Positions 25,493-35,435 of a stretch of DNA of 64,000 nucleotides are shown here, piece by piece (the stretch's first letter is position 1; every line of letters starts with the position of its first letter). Under the pieces are notes generated by a model. It was not told the DNA's origin. It saw nothing but the letters and a program-made list of their open reading frames with translations, and searched no databases. The position numbers and the translations under genes were made by a program. Origin of the DNA: Stappia stellulata DSM 5886 (GTDB taxonomy: Bacteria; Pseudomonadota; Alphaproteobacteria; Rhizobiales; Stappiaceae); assembly GCF_000423705.1 (NCBI RefSeq), contig NZ_KE384083.1, forward strand, positions 124,001 through 188,000. Reading direction: 5' to 3'.

Positions 25493-26899
25493 TCAAGTCG
25501 CGTCCGGCACCTCGTCGGAATATCGAACGATGTCGTCGTCTCCGATATAGGTGCCCGACTGTATTTCGATGACACGCGCCGGAACGCGACCGGGATTTGC
25601 AAGCCGGTGGCGGGCCCCGACCGGAACATAGGCGGACTGGTTCTCGGTCATCAGCCGGGTCTCGCCATTAATGGTGATCGCCAGCGTTCCGGAAACGACC
25701 ACCCAGTGTTCCGCCCGGTTGACGTGGCTTTGAAGCGACATGCTCTCCCCCGGCTTGATCTCGATTTCCTGCACCTGGAAGCGATTGCCCCGGGCAATTT
25801 CCTCACGTGTCCCCCAGGGTCTGTAACGCTTGCGATGCTCCCGGGTTTCCGGCCGATTTTCTCGCTGGAGCTCTTCGACGACGCTCTTCACATCCTGGGC
25901 ATGGTTCTTGTCGGCCACCAGAACCGCGTCCTTGGTGGCCACCACCATCACCTGATCGAGGCCGACGACCGAGACAAGCGCCCCGTCGCTCACGACAAGA
26001 CTGTCGCGCGACTTCACGAACATCGCCTCGCCAAGCGTGCTGTTGCCGTCCTCCGACTTGTCGAGCACCTCCCACACGGCCGACCATGATCCAAGGTCGC
26101 TCCAGCCCGGATCCGTCGGCACACAGGAGATGCGGTCGGACTTTTCCATGATCGCATAATCGATGGAAATGTTCGGGACGGCGGCAAAGCTCTCCGCGTC
26201 GAGCCGCAGAAAATCGAGATCGGGGGACGCGGCCGCCAGTGCGGCGCGAACCCGCATCAACACCTCGGGACAGTGGCGCTCGAACTCCGCGATCATCGTG
26301 GACGCGGAAAACAGGAAAATGCCGGCATTCCATACGTGGTCCCCGGAAGCGAGAAAGGCCTTCGCCCGCTCCAGGTCCGGCTTCTCGACGAATGCGGCCA
26401 CCGGACGCACGGGCCCCTCGCCCGCCGAAAGACGGATATAGCCGTAGCCCGTGTTGGGTTCGCTCGGACGAATGCCGAATGTCACGATCCGTCCGTCCCT
26501 GGCCGCCGGCACTGCTTCGGCAACCGCCCGCGCAAACACATCCGCGTCACGCACCAGGTGATCGGACGGGGCGAGCAGGACCAACGCCTCGGGATCGGTC
26601 GCTGCAGCGGTCAGCGCGGCGACAGCGGCCGGAGCGGCCGTGTTGCGTGCGATGGGCTCCAGCACAATCGTGCCCTGGCCATTTTCTGCACTCGCCATCT
26701 GCTCCCCCACGAGGAAGCGGTGCTCGGCATTCGCAATCACAATCGGCGGCGCATAATGGGGCGCGGGAAAACGGCTCAGGGTCTTTTGAAACAGGCTCTC
26801 GCCATCGAACAACGGGAGGAATTGCTTGGGGCGCAAGGAACGCGACAGCGGCCAAAGTCGCGATCCGGATCCGCCGGACAATATGCAAGGTATGATCAC
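25493..26899 (-). CDS. manC: Mannose-1-phosphate guanylyltransferase / mannose-6-phosphate isomerase
   Basis: 468 residues counting from GTG 26899 (VIIPCILSGGSGSRLWPL), the usual N-terminus of the family and preceded by AAAGGCG; a longer frame from 26938 also exists. The N-terminal nucleotidyltransferase domain carries LSGGSGSRLWPLSR with the GTP-binding loop, NTGYGYI and FVEKPD. The C-terminal cupin (from about 345) carries RPWGTREEI and QSHVNRAEHWVVVSGT, the type II phosphomannose isomerase site. The enzyme can make mannose-6-phosphate from fructose-6-phosphate and GDP-mannose from mannose-1-phosphate. It starts a manC-manB unit that probably feeds capsule or lipopolysaccharide. Confidence 0.94.
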   Translation of the reverse strand: MIIPCILSGGSGSRLWPLSRSLRPKQFLPLFDGESLFQKTLSRFPAPHYAPPIVIANAEHRFLVGEQMASAENGQGTIVLEPIARNTAAPAAVAALTAAATDPEALVLLAPSDHLVRDADVFARAVAEAVPAARDGRIVTFGIRPSEPNTGYGYIRLSAGEGPVRPVAAFVEKPDLERAKAFLASGDHVWNAGIFLFSASTMIAEFERHCPEVLMRVRAALAAASPDLDFLRLDAESFAAVPNISIDYAIMEKSDRISCVPTDPGWSDLGSWSAVWEVLDKSEDGNSTLGEAMFVKSRDSLVVSDGALVSVVGLDQVMVVATKDAVLVADKNHAQDVKSVVEELQRENRPETREHRKRYRPWGTREEIARGNRFQVQEIEIKPGESMSLQSHVNRAEHWVVVSGTLAITINGETRLMTENQSAYVPVGARHRLANPGRVPARVIEIQSGTYIGDDDIVRYSDEVPDAT

Positions 26900-26994
26900 G
26901 CTTCGCCTTTCGCGGTTTTCGTCATCGGAGCGCGGCACGGCACGCCTGTCGCCCTTGATGCCCGACCGCGTCCTGAAAAGACGTTAACCGCGAA

Positions 26995-27018
26995 CGCGCC
27001 CCGTTGAAACGGGGCGCG
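26995..27018 (-). terminator. Strong hairpin downstream of the ABC transporter operon
   Basis: A 10-bp GC-rich stem (26995-27004 with 27009-27018; cgcgccccgt / acggggcgcg) with a 4-nt loop, 25 bp after the permease stop. The trailing T-run is weak, so this is a probable rather than a canonical terminator. Confidence 0.6.
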
Positions 27019-27042
27019 AACGAAATCGGATCGTGAACCGCC

Positions 27043-27804
27043 TCAGCCGTGCGAGGAGCGATGCGCCCAACCGGTCATGCGCATCTCCAGCCAGGCCATC
27101 ATCGCATACATGACGATGCCGAGCACCGCGAGCGCCATCAGCCCCGCCCAGACAAGCGGCACGTTGAACTGCGACTGAGCCGCCAGCATCATGTGACCGA
27201 TGCCGGAATTGGCCGCCACGGTCTCCGAGATCACCGAACCGACGAAGGCAAGCGTGATCGCGATCTTCAGCGAGCCGAAGAAATAGGGCATGGAGCGCGG
27301 AATGCCGACCTTCAGCATGATGTCGAGCTTCTTCGCGCCAAGCGCACGCAGCACGTCTTCCATTTCCGGCTCGATGGTGGCAAGGCCGGTCGCTACGTTC
27401 ACGACAATGGGAAAGAAGGCGATCAGAAAGGCGGTCAGCACCGCGGGCACCGTTCCAATGCCGAACCAGATGACGAGGATCGGTACCACGGCAACCTTGG
27501 GCACGGAGTTGAAGCCGATCATCAGCGGGTAAAGCCCGGCGTAGATCGACCTGCTCCAGCCTATCGCAAGACCGAGCGCCAGTCCGCCGACCACCGCCAG
27601 CAAAAAGCCGAGCGTCGTGGTAAAGAGCGTTTGCAGCGAATTCGTCCAGATTACCGGCCAGTATTTGACTGTGGCGACCCAGATATCGGAGGGCGCCGGC
27701 AGGATGAAGAACGCGATGTCGAAGGCGCGCACGACGCCTTCCCACACAACGAACAACCCGATGGTCCAGATCCAGGGAGCGGCCTTGATCCATTTCTCGT
27801 TCAT
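27043..27804 (-). CDS. ABC transporter permease (SsuC/TauC/ThiX type)
   Basis: 253 residues with about six membrane helices and the BPD-transp-1 coupling loop (EDVLRALGAKKLDIMLKVGI, near 152-171), which docks onto the ATPase. The family includes sulfonate, taurine, nitrate, cyanate and pyrimidine-precursor importers. ATG 27804 overlaps the ATPase stop by 4 bp. It is the last gene of a three-gene operon binding protein-ATPase-permease. Substrate not determined. Confidence 0.92.
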   Translation of the reverse strand: MNEKWIKAAPWIWTIGLFVVWEGVVRAFDIAFFILPAPSDIWVATVKYWPVIWTNSLQTLFTTTLGFLLAVVGGLALGLAIGWSRSIYAGLYPLMIGFNSVPKVAVVPILVIWFGIGTVPAVLTAFLIAFFPIVVNVATGLATIEPEMEDVLRALGAKKLDIMLKVGIPRSMPYFFGSLKIAITLAFVGSVISETVAANSGIGHMMLAAQSQFNVPLVWAGLMALAVLGIVMYAMMAWLEMRMTGWAHRSSHG

Positions 27805-28592
27805 GCCGCAGCCCTCGCATCGGCGATATGTGCACGAAGCTCATGCACGATGTCGTTGAACTTTGCTTCATAGGTGAGATCGATCGGTCGCGGACGCGGG
27901 AAGGAAATCTCGCGCTCGACGATGATGCGCCCCGGCCGCGCGCTCATGACGAACACCCGGTCGGCGAGAAACACCGCCTCGCGCAGGTCATGCGTCACCA
28001 GGATGGTGGTGAAGCCCTTTTCCGCGTGGAGATCGCGCATCACCTGCCACAGTTCCTCGCGGGTGAAGGCGTCGAGCGCGCCGAACGGCTCGTCGAGCAT
28101 CAGGAGCTCGGGATCGTGGACAAGCGCCCGACACAGGTTCGCGCGCTGCTGCATCCCCCCCGACAATTGCCAGGGGAACTTGTCGCCGAATCCCTTGAGG
28201 CCGACGACGGAAAGCAGGTCTTCCGCAAGCGCTTCGTAGGCGGCCCGCTCTCGCGACAGCCTGCGGCGATGCGGCTGAACGATTTCCAGCGGCAGCATGA
28301 CGTTCTTCAAGGTCGTGCGCCATGGCAGCATGGACGGGTTTTGAAAGGCCATGCCGGCCATCGAAACCGGTCCGTCGACCTCCTTGCTTGCCACCTCGAC
28401 CGTGCCGACCTGCGGACGGATAAGGCCCGTGGCAAGCTTCATCAAGGTGGACTTGCCGCAACCCGACGGGCCGACAACGGCTGCGAACTCGCCTTTCTTC
28501 ACCGTCATCGACAAGCCGTCGAGGGCCAGCGTGCTGTCACCGCCCGGCCCGTAGGCAAGGCGAATGTCATTCAATTCAACAAAACCGGTCAC
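27801..28592 (-). CDS. ABC transporter ATP-binding protein (SsuB/TauB type)
   Basis: About 263 residues from GTG 28592 (VTGFVELNDIRLAYGP), which has AAAGAG before it; a GTG 24 bp upstream is also possible. The motifs are complete: Walker A GPSGCGKST, Q-loop FQNPSMLPW, signature LSGGMQQR, Walker B LLMLDEPFGALD and the H-loop THDLREA. The Q-loop and D-loop forms are those of the nitrate/sulfonate/taurine ATPase family. It powers the adjacent permease. Confidence 0.93.
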   Translation of the reverse strand: MTGFVELNDIRLAYGPGGDSTLALDGLSMTVKKGEFAAVVGPSGCGKSTLMKLATGLIRPQVGTVEVASKEVDGPVSMAGMAFQNPSMLPWRTTLKNVMLPLEIVQPHRRRLSRERAAYEALAEDLLSVVGLKGFGDKFPWQLSGGMQQRANLCRALVHDPELLMLDEPFGALDAFTREELWQVMRDLHAEKGFTTILVTHDLREAVFLADRVFVMSARPGRIIVEREISFPRPRPIDLTYEAKFNDIVHELRAHIADARAAA

Positions 28593-28673
28593 GGATGCTC
28601 TTTCGGCTGGTCCCACTACGCCGGGCCCCTCGGCAAGACAACCGTGGGGCCCGCGGTCATGATCATTGAGGTG

Positions 28674-29684
28674 TCAGCGAACCATCCGCTCTTCGACCGG
28701 CGGAAGGTAGGACGGGTCGAAGACCCGCTCGGGTGCCGGCGGCGTGTCGCTCACGCCCATGGAGGTCTTCAGATACTCCATCGACTGGGCAAGCTTCTCC
28801 ATGTCCACGCCACCGAAGCCGTTTTCCCTCACAGCCGGAGTGGCAATGGAACCGTCGATCGCCATTTCGATCCGGTCGATCTCGGTCGCCTCGTCGAGCA
28901 CGCCGTTGCGCTTAAGGACATAAGGCACGGATGCAGCAGGGTCTTCGATCGTGTCGAGAAACCCTTTCACGAGTGCCTTGAGGAAGCCCTTGACCGCCTC
29001 CGGGTTCTCCTCGGCAAACTGGGTGTTGACCATGACCACGTTGCCGTAGAGGTCGAGACCGTTCTCCGCCATCAGGATCAGCGCGATGTCATCGTCCGAA
29101 ATACCCTGTGCCTTGAGGTTGATGACGGAGGAGAAGGAAAAGCCGAAGATCGCATCCACCTGCCCTTGCGCCAGCATCGGCTCGCGAACCGGAAACCCAA
29201 CGTTCTCGATGGTGATGGTGGAGGTGTCGATGCCGGCGACGTCGACGAAGGCCGGCCACTGGCCGAAGGCTGCATCGGGTGGCGGCGCGCCCAGCGTCTT
29301 GCCTTCAAGCGACTTGGGGTCCTCGGTGATGCCCTGGCTCTTGCGGCCGATCACCGCGAACGGCGGGCGCTCATAGGCCATCATAACGGCCTTGACGTTG
29401 AGGTCCGGCTGCTCGTCCATCAGCTTGATCAATGCGTTGATGTCGCCGAAGCCCATGTCGTAGGTGCCGGTCGCAACGCGCGGAATCGATTCCCGCGACC
29501 CGGCCCCGCTGTCGATTGTCACCGACAGGCCCTCGTCCGCGAAATACCCCTTGTCCTGGGCAATGAAGAAGGGCGCGGCCGGCGCCTCGAACTTCCAATC
29601 GAGCGTGAACTTGATCTCCGTCTCGGCCATGGCCGACGGCGCGGTCAAGGTCAGGGCGAGCGCAATTCCAAACAGTCGACGCAT
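28674..29684 (-). CDS. ABC transporter substrate-binding protein (NMT1/THI5-like)
   Basis: 336 residues from ATG 29684, with GGGGA upstream and a signal peptide MRRLFGIALALTLTAPSAMA. The mature protein is an NMT1/THI5-like periplasmic binding fold: LDWKFEAPAAPFFIAQDKGY, VATGTYDMGFGDINALIK and VGFPVREPMLAQGQVDA. This subgroup is widespread in alpha- and betaproteobacteria, with no settled ligand. Relatives bind pyrimidine thiamine precursors, sulfonates or riboflavin. There are no thiamine or sulfonate-oxidation genes beside it; the sulfate-activation genes upstream make a sulfur compound one option, but only by position. Confidence 0.87.
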   Translation of the reverse strand: MRRLFGIALALTLTAPSAMAETEIKFTLDWKFEAPAAPFFIAQDKGYFADEGLSVTIDSGAGSRESIPRVATGTYDMGFGDINALIKLMDEQPDLNVKAVMMAYERPPFAVIGRKSQGITEDPKSLEGKTLGAPPPDAAFGQWPAFVDVAGIDTSTITIENVGFPVREPMLAQGQVDAIFGFSFSSVINLKAQGISDDDIALILMAENGLDLYGNVVMVNTQFAEENPEAVKGFLKALVKGFLDTIEDPAASVPYVLKRNGVLDEATEIDRIEMAIDGSIATPAVRENGFGGVDMEKLAQSMEYLKTSMGVSDTPPAPERVFDPSYLPPVEERMVR

Positions 29685-29843
29685 GTCAGTCCCCACTGGC
29701 TTTGTTTTCGCCGCAGAGAGTGCCAAGCGGGTGCCTATCGATCAAGCAGATTTTGGGTCAGCCCAACTTTTCATCACAGGCAGCACTTGCCGGGGCACCC
29801 CGCCGCTTGCCCGCGAGGGCTGGCGGCACTGCCCCGAAGATCG

Positions 29844-31727
29844 CTAGAGATCGAGGTAGCGAATCACCTCATCGGCGAGCGCGACCGGATCGGCTCCGTC
29901 GGTGTTCAGGACGATTTCCGCGGCCTCCGGCGCTTCGTAGGGGCTGTCGATACCGGTGAAATCGCGGATTTCGCCGGCGCGGGCCTTCCTGTACAGCCCC
30001 TTCGGGTCCCGCGCTTCGGCGACCTCGAGCGGTGCATGGACATGAATCTCGACAAATTCTCCGGGCTTGAACAGGTCACGGGCCATCTGCCGGTCGGAGC
30101 GGAACGGCGAGATGAAGGACACCAGCGTGATCAACCCGGCCTCGGTGAAGAGTTTCGCCACCTCGCCGACCCGGCGGATGTTCTCCACCCGGTCGGCCTC
30201 GGAAAACCCGAGATCCTTGTTCAACCCGTGGCGGACGTTGTCGCCATCGAGCAGGAAGGTCAGCCGTCCCATCGCGTGCAGCCGCTGCTCCACGAGATTG
30301 GCCACGGTCGACTTGCCCGCGCCCGACAATCCCGTGAACCAAAGCACCTTCGGCGCCTGGCCGGTGAGCGCCGCGCGCGCGGACCTGTCGATATCGAAGG
30401 CCTGCCGGTGAATGTTGTCGGCCTTGCGCAGCGCCTTCCAGATCATCCCGGCCGCGACCGTATGGTTGGTCAGCGGATCGATCAGCACGAAGGCTCCGAG
30501 ATCGCGGTTGACCTCATAGGGGTCGAAGGCCACCGGCGACGACAGGGAAAGTTCGCAATAGCCGATGCCATTGAGCGCGAGCGTCTCGAGCTCCTCATGC
30601 TTCAGCGTGTTCACGTCAATGCCGTGATCGATGCGGGTGACGCTTGCGGACGCGAGGCGTTTTCCAGCCTTGATCGCGTAAGTGCGCCCGGGAACGAGCG
30701 GCTGGTCGTCCATCCAGATCAGATGCGCGCCGAGCCTGTCGGCCACCTCCGGGCGCTGATCGGGCGCGCAAAGCACATCGCCCCGCGAGATATCGACCTC
30801 CTCCTCCAGGGTCAGCGTTACCGCATCACCGGCACATGCCTCTTCAAGATCGCCATCCATGGTGACGATCCGCTCGACGACCGCAGGTCGGCCCGACGCC
30901 GCAACGGCGATCCTGTCGCCCGGACGAACCCGGCCGCTGACGAGCGTGCCGCAATAGCCGCGAAAATCGAGATTCGGACGGTTCACCCACTGAACCGGCA
31001 TCCGGAACGGACCGTCGGAGGTTTCGCCGGCAACGCCAACGCTCTCCAGATGCGCGAGCAGCGTGGGGCCTTGATACCAGTCCATCGCGCCGGAGCGCGC
31101 TGTGACGTTGTCGCCGGTCAGCGCCGACATCGGGATCATTTGCAGGGTCTCGAAGCCGAAGCTGTCGGCGAAGGCGCGATAGTCGCTTGAAATTTGTGCA
31201 AACACCTCCGCGTCGTTGTCGACCAGATCCATCTTGTTGACCGCAACGACGACATGGCGAATGCCCAGAAGCGAGACGATGAAGGAATGCCTCCGCGTCT
31301 GTTGCAGAACGCCCTTGCGAGCGTCGATCAGGATGACCGCGAGATCGGAGTTGGACGCGCCTGTTGCCATGTTGCGGGTGTATTGCTCGTGGCCGGGCGT
31401 ATCGGCGACGATGAACTTGCGGGCATCGGTGGCAAAGAACCGGTAGGCGACATCAATGGTGATGCCCTGCTCGCGCTCCGCCTCCAGACCGTCGACGAGA
31501 AGCGCGAAATCGATGTCATCGCCCTGGGTGCCGTATTTGCGGGAATCGCTGCGGAGCGCGGCAACCTGATCCTCCAGCACCCGCTTGGTGTCATGCAGCA
31601 ACCGTCCGATCAGCGTCGACTTGCCGTCGTCGACGCTGCCGCAGGTCAAAAACCGCAACAGGCCCTTTTGATCATGGTCGTCGAGCACGCTCGTTACGGG
31701 TCGGGAAATCGACGGAAGGTGGTTCAT
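29844..31727 (-). CDS. cysNC: Bifunctional sulfate adenylyltransferase subunit 1 / APS kinase
   Basis: 627 residues from ATG 31727 ([10 protein letters not shown]), 10 bp after the cysD stop with GAGGGAC upstream. Residues 1 to about 430 are an EF-Tu-like GTPase: G1 GSVDDGKST at 30-38, [12 protein letters not shown]. It drives APS formation by CysD. From about 455 it is an APS kinase: P-loop GLSGAGKST near 466-474, [26 protein letters not shown] and [12 protein letters not shown]. The fusion makes PAPS directly, as NodQ and CysNC do. PAPS serves either cysteine synthesis or sulfotransfer to glycans; the surface-polysaccharide genes on both sides make the second attractive. No sulfotransferase is in the window. 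Confidence 0.95.
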   Translation of the reverse strand: MNHLPSISRPVTSVLDDHDQKGLLRFLTCGSVDDGKSTLIGRLLHDTKRVLEDQVAALRSDSRKYGTQGDDIDFALLVDGLEAEREQGITIDVAYRFFATDARKFIVADTPGHEQYTRNMATGASNSDLAVILIDARKGVLQQTRRHSFIVSLLGIRHVVVAVNKMDLVDNDAEVFAQISSDYRAFADSFGFETLQMIPMSALTGDNVTARSGAMDWYQGPTLLAHLESVGVAGETSDGPFRMPVQWVNRPNLDFRGYCGTLVSGRVRPGDRIAVAASGRPAVVERIVTMDGDLEEACAGDAVTLTLEEEVDISRGDVLCAPDQRPEVADRLGAHLIWMDDQPLVPGRTYAIKAGKRLASASVTRIDHGIDVNTLKHEELETLALNGIGYCELSLSSPVAFDPYEVNRDLGAFVLIDPLTNHTVAAGMIWKALRKADNIHRQAFDIDRSARAALTGQAPKVLWFTGLSGAGKSTVANLVEQRLHAMGRLTFLLDGDNVRHGLNKDLGFSEADRVENIRRVGEVAKLFTEAGLITLVSFISPFRSDRQMARDLFKPGEFVEIHVHAPLEVAEARDPKGLYRKARAGEIRDFTGIDSPYEAPEAAEIVLNTDGADPVALADEVIRYLDL

Positions 31728-31737
31728 GACATGTCCC

Positions 31738-32643
31738 TCAGAAGTAGCCTTCGCGTTTTTTCTTTTCCATCGACGCGGATTCATCGTGATCGATCAGCCG
31801 CCCGGAGCGTTCCGACGTTCTGGCGATCAGCATCTCGGTGACGATCCCGTCGAGCGTATCGGCCTCCGACTCCATGGCCGCGGTGAGCGGATAGCAGCCA
31901 AGCGTGCGAAACCGCACGCGCCGCATGCGAGGGGTTTCGCCGGGCGAAAGCGGCAGCCGCTCGTCGTCGCGCATGACCAGCATCCCGTCGCGTTCCACGA
32001 CCGGGCGTTCCGCAGCGAAATAAAGCGGAACGATGGGGATGTTTTCGGCGCGGATGTACTGCCAGATGTCGAGTTCGGTCCAGTTCGACAGCGGAAAGAC
32101 ACGAAGGGATTCCCCGCGCCGCACCCGTGTGTTGAAGAGCGACCAGAGCTCCGGACGCTGGTTTTTAGGATCCCACCCGTGCTGGGGCGTGCGAAACGAA
32201 AAGATCCGCTCCTTGGCCCGCGATTTTTCCTCGTCGCGCCGTGCGCCGCCGAATGCCGCATCGAACCCGTGAAGGTCGAGGGCCTGCTTGAGCGCGTCAG
32301 TCTTCATGACCTGGGTGTAATAGGACGCACCGTGGTCGAAAGGGTTCAGGCCGTCGGCGAGACCCTGCGCGTTCGTGTGGGTCAGCAACTCCATCCCCGC
32401 CTCGCGCGCCATCCGGTCCCGAAAGGCGATCATCTCGCGGAATTTCCAGGTGGTGTCGATGTGGAGCAGCGGAAACGGCGGCGGCGCGGGATGAAAGGCC
32501 TTGCGCGCAAGGTGCAGCATTACGCTGGAATCCTTGCCGATCGAATAGAGCATCACCGGACGGGCCATCTCCGCCACGACCTCGCGAATGATCTCGATGG
32601 ATTGCGCTTCAAGACGTCGTAGCTGACTGGCGCGATTGTACAC
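31738..32643 (-). CDS. cysD: Sulfate adenylyltransferase subunit 2
   Basis: 301 residues counting from GTG 32643 ([19 protein letters not shown]), which has GAGAGGA upstream and gives the family length; a longer frame to 32700 (TTG) is less likely. PP-loop ATP pyrophosphatase fold with [16 protein letters not shown] (about 33-48), [24 protein letters not shown] and the CysD signature [15 protein letters not shown]. With the CysN GTPase it makes adenosine phosphosulfate from ATP and sulfate. It is the first gene of the cysD-cysNC unit. Confidence 0.95.
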   Translation of the reverse strand: MYNRASQLRRLEAQSIEIIREVVAEMARPVMLYSIGKDSSVMLHLARKAFHPAPPPFPLLHIDTTWKFREMIAFRDRMAREAGMELLTHTNAQGLADGLNPFDHGASYYTQVMKTDALKQALDLHGFDAAFGGARRDEEKSRAKERIFSFRTPQHGWDPKNQRPELWSLFNTRVRRGESLRVFPLSNWTELDIWQYIRAENIPIVPLYFAAERPVVERDGMLVMRDDERLPLSPGETPRMRRVRFRTLGCYPLTAAMESEADTLDGIVTEMLIARTSERSGRLIDHDESASMEKKKREGYF

Positions 32644-32794
32644 GATCTGATCCTCTCGGCGGGAAGCGCGCGAAGCCCATTCGGCTCCACGCACTCCCAA
32701 ACAAAGCTTTTCCGTCGGGACTGCCGGTCGACAACGAAAATCGCTGCAGCCACTGCGGAAAGCGAGCGTATCTTATGGCTGCATAAACCAAAAA

Positions 32795-32813
32795 CATATC
32801 AACCCGCGATATG
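32795..32813. repeat. Inverted repeat CATATC-N7-GATATG upstream of cysD
   Basis: A perfect 6-bp palindromic pair with a 7-bp spacer, in an AT-richer pocket about 150 bp before the cysD start. It could be a regulator site for the sulfate-activation genes. No known motif assigned. Confidence 0.3.
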
Positions 32814-32906
32814 CTTTGCGCATGCTGGAAGCAACCGATAATGGCGCCGCGCCGAAAGTTCGAGAAACCAGATTGCCGACAATGGCCGGCCTTTAAAAAA
32901 TCTCTG

Positions 32907-33758
32907 TCAAATTGCCCTGGCGGGATTGTTGGTTGCGCAGATCAGGGCCGCAGTGCGTACGATCAGTCTGTCGTCGCCCGCGGCAAGAAAACCGGGATTG
33001 GCAAAATCGTCGTCGGTCGCCTGATTGCGTTTTCCGTAGAGAAACGGGTTTCCATCGAGCCCCGCGACCGTACCGCCGGCCGCGGCGAGAATGGCGTGGC
33101 CAGCGGCTGTATCCCATTCCATCGTTCGATTGAAACGGGGATAGAAGTCGGCCTCGCCGCGCGCGACCAAACAGAATTTGAGCGAGGACCCGACGCTCAC
33201 CGTCTGCGCCACCCCAAGCCGCTCGAGCAGCAAATCCGTGTTGGCGTCGCGATGAGAGCGGCTGGCAACGGCCACCGGCCGGGCGGCCGCTTGTTCCCGG
33301 ACCCTGACAGGCCGCCATGCGCTTTCAGCGCCCGCGCCCTGCACTCTCTCGAAGGCCCCTCCGCCCCGCGCACCCACGAATGCCTCTTTCCGGTGAGGCG
33401 CAAACACCGCGCCGACCACCGGCAAACCATTCTCCACCAGCGCGATGTTGACCGTGAAGTCGCCGCGACCGGAGATGAACTCGCGCGTGCCGTCCAGCGG
33501 ATCCACAAGGAAAAACCGGTCGGAGATATCCGGAACCGCACCGGACGAAGCCGCCTCTTCCGCCACGACCGGAATATCGGGATAAAGGCGGGAAAGGCCC
33601 GACAGAATGACGTCTTCCGCCCTGCGGTCGGCCTCCGTTACCGGGCTGTCGTCGGGCTTGCGATCAACGCTCACATCGTTGCGGAAGAACGACAGGATGA
33701 TATCGCCGGCTTCGTCGCACACCGCGGCCAGCGCCTGAAGCTCTTGCCCGATCAACAT
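32907..33758 (-). CDS. cysQ: 3'(2'),5'-bisphosphate nucleotidase CysQ
   Basis: 283 residues of the inositol monophosphatase superfamily. The metal site is spread over VVAEEAASS, VDPLDGTREFISGRGDFTVN and the C-terminal MEWDTAAGHAILAAAGG. CysQ hydrolyses PAP, the by-product of PAPS use, and so relieves inhibition of sulfate assimilation or sulfotransfer. ATG 33758 has GGGAG at 5-8 nt and lies 18 bp after the ugd stop, so it shares a transcript with ugd. That pairing of a PAP-clearing enzyme with UDP-glucuronate synthesis fits production of a sulfated uronate-containing polymer, by inference. Confidence 0.93.
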   Translation of the reverse strand: MLIGQELQALAAVCDEAGDIILSFFRNDVSVDRKPDDSPVTEADRRAEDVILSGLSRLYPDIPVVAEEAASSGAVPDISDRFFLVDPLDGTREFISGRGDFTVNIALVENGLPVVGAVFAPHRKEAFVGARGGGAFERVQGAGAESAWRPVRVREQAAARPVAVASRSHRDANTDLLLERLGVAQTVSVGSSLKFCLVARGEADFYPRFNRTMEWDTAAGHAILAAAGGTVAGLDGNPFLYGKRNQATDDDFANPGFLAAGDDRLIVRTAALICATNNPARAI

Positions 33759-33776
33759 GCCGCTCTCCCGGTTTAC

Positions 33777-35111
33777 TCAAGTGTCGGTTGCGGCGTCGTG
33801 CGCAGGCGCCGCCTTGCCAATGCCGCGATAGGTCAGTCCGGCGCGGGCGACATCGTCGGCACGCCAGATGTTGCGCATGTCGATGACGGTGTCGCCACGC
33901 ATCCGTCCTGCGATCTCTTCAAGCGAGAGGCCGCGATAGAGGTTCCACTCCGTCACAACGGCAAGCACGTCGACGCGGTCCGCAACGTCATAGGGATTGT
34001 CGCGCCATTCCGCGCCCGGCAACAGCGGTTCGGCCTGGGACCGCGCTTCCGGATCGTGCAAGACAACACGCACGCCATGCGCCTGAAGCGCCGGCACGAT
34101 CACCAGCGAGGGCGCGTCGCGCACGTCGTCGGTATTGGGCTTGAAGGCAATGCCGAAAATTCCGACCGACTTTCCCTCGGGATCCGGACCGAGCGCGGCA
34201 AGAATCCGCTCCGCCATGTCGCGCTTGCGCGCCTCGTTGACCGCAATGGTCGTCTCCACAAGCCGCAAGGGCGTTCCGTGCCTCTGTCCGGTCGCAGCAA
34301 GCGCCGCCGTGTCCTTCGGAAAGCAGGATCCGCCGTAGCCCGGCCCCGCATGCAGGAATTTGCCGCCGATCCGGTTGTCCAGTCCAATTCCGCTTGCCAC
34401 CTTCTGGACATCCGCGCCGACCTTTTCGCACAGGTTGGCGATTTCGTTGATGAAGGTGATCTTCAGTGCCAGGAACGCATTGGCGGCGTATTTGGTGATT
34501 TCCGCGTTCTCGAGCGTCGAGACGAGAATCGGCGTCTCACGCAGATACAGCGGCTGGTAGAGGCGACGCAGCGTATCCTCGGCGCGGGCATCCTCGGCAC
34601 CGACGACAACGCGGTCCGGACGCATGAAGTCCTCGATCGCCGAGCCCTCGCGCAGGAACTCCGGATTGGATGCAACCGAAAACGCGAGCCCCGGACGCTC
34701 CTGTCGCAGGATCTCCGCCACCTTGCGACAGGTGCCGACGACGACCGTAGACTTGATGACCACGACCGTTCCCTCGCGCATCACGCGCGCGATCTGGCGG
34801 GCGGCTTCATGGACGTAGGTGAGGTCCGCCTCGCCGTCGCCGCGTCGCGACGGCGTCCCGACCGCCACAAAGACCACATCCGCGGCCGCGACCGCCGCAT
34901 CGAAATCCGTGGTGAAGGCAAGGCGCCCCGCATCCAGGTTGCGCTCGATCAGCGCATCGAGTCCCGGCTCGTAAATCGGAACTTCCTTCGCATTCAACCT
35001 GGCGATCTTGTCGGCGTCGATATCGACACAGGTCACATCGAAGCCGAACTCGGAAAAACAGACGCCGGACACAAGTCCGACATATCCGGTTCCAATCATC
35101 GCAATACGCAT
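33777..35111 (-). CDS. ugd: UDP-glucose 6-dehydrogenase
   Basis: 444 residues. N-terminal NAD fold MRIAMIGTGYVGLVSGVCFS, then TPSRRGDGEADLTYV, the helical linker TKYAANAFLALKITFINEIA, and the catalytic cysteine in GPGYGGSCFPKDTAALA, the classic Ugd form. It oxidises UDP-glucose twice to UDP-glucuronate. ATG 35111 has AGGAG upstream. It is transcribed divergently from galE and leads the ugd-cysQ unit. Confidence 0.95.
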   Translation of the reverse strand: MRIAMIGTGYVGLVSGVCFSEFGFDVTCVDIDADKIARLNAKEVPIYEPGLDALIERNLDAGRLAFTTDFDAAVAAADVVFVAVGTPSRRGDGEADLTYVHEAARQIARVMREGTVVVIKSTVVVGTCRKVAEILRQERPGLAFSVASNPEFLREGSAIEDFMRPDRVVVGAEDARAEDTLRRLYQPLYLRETPILVSTLENAEITKYAANAFLALKITFINEIANLCEKVGADVQKVASGIGLDNRIGGKFLHAGPGYGGSCFPKDTAALAATGQRHGTPLRLVETTIAVNEARKRDMAERILAALGPDPEGKSVGIFGIAFKPNTDDVRDAPSLVIVPALQAHGVRVVLHDPEARSQAEPLLPGAEWRDNPYDVADRVDVLAVVTEWNLYRGLSLEEIAGRMRGDTVIDMRNIWRADDVARAGLTYRGIGKAAPAHDAATDT

Positions 35112-35435
35112 GGATGCTCCTGAAGTCGATCTCTGGACAGATGCGGTTGCCCCGCGATGGAGGCACCGGACAGTTTGGCCCGGCGGGCCATTCCCGATGG
35201 GCGGTCCCGGACGGCTTGTCCAGGACCCGTCTATAAGACCCCATCTGCGACGGAAATGAGACGTCCCCCGCCGTGCGACACCACCGTTTCACGTCCAGGG
35301 ACCCGAAAAGACGCAGCGTTGGTGTTCGCTTGCCATCGGTTTGTCAAGCCGTTACCTCGTACGACGTTTGGTTTGCGCGACAAACAGAACGATTCGCGGG
35401 CCTGCCCCCACCCCCCAGAAAACCGGAGAGCGGAA
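35112..35435. other. 324-bp divergent intergenic region ugd / galE
   Basis: It must hold the promoters of both genes. A TATAGA element on the minus strand at about 35228-35233 could be the ugd -10 box, with a poor -35. No clear pair is visible for galE. A frame running through it into galE has no coding character before the galE ATG. Confidence 0.3.

Noticed and set aside
27828-31190. Plus-strand frame of 1120 codons opposite the ABC and cysNC genes
   Set aside because: It crosses several real minus-strand genes and their junctions, with no coherent domain.
32811-35123. Plus-strand frame of 770 codons opposite cysQ and ugd
   Set aside because: Antisense shadow of two well-defined enzymes.
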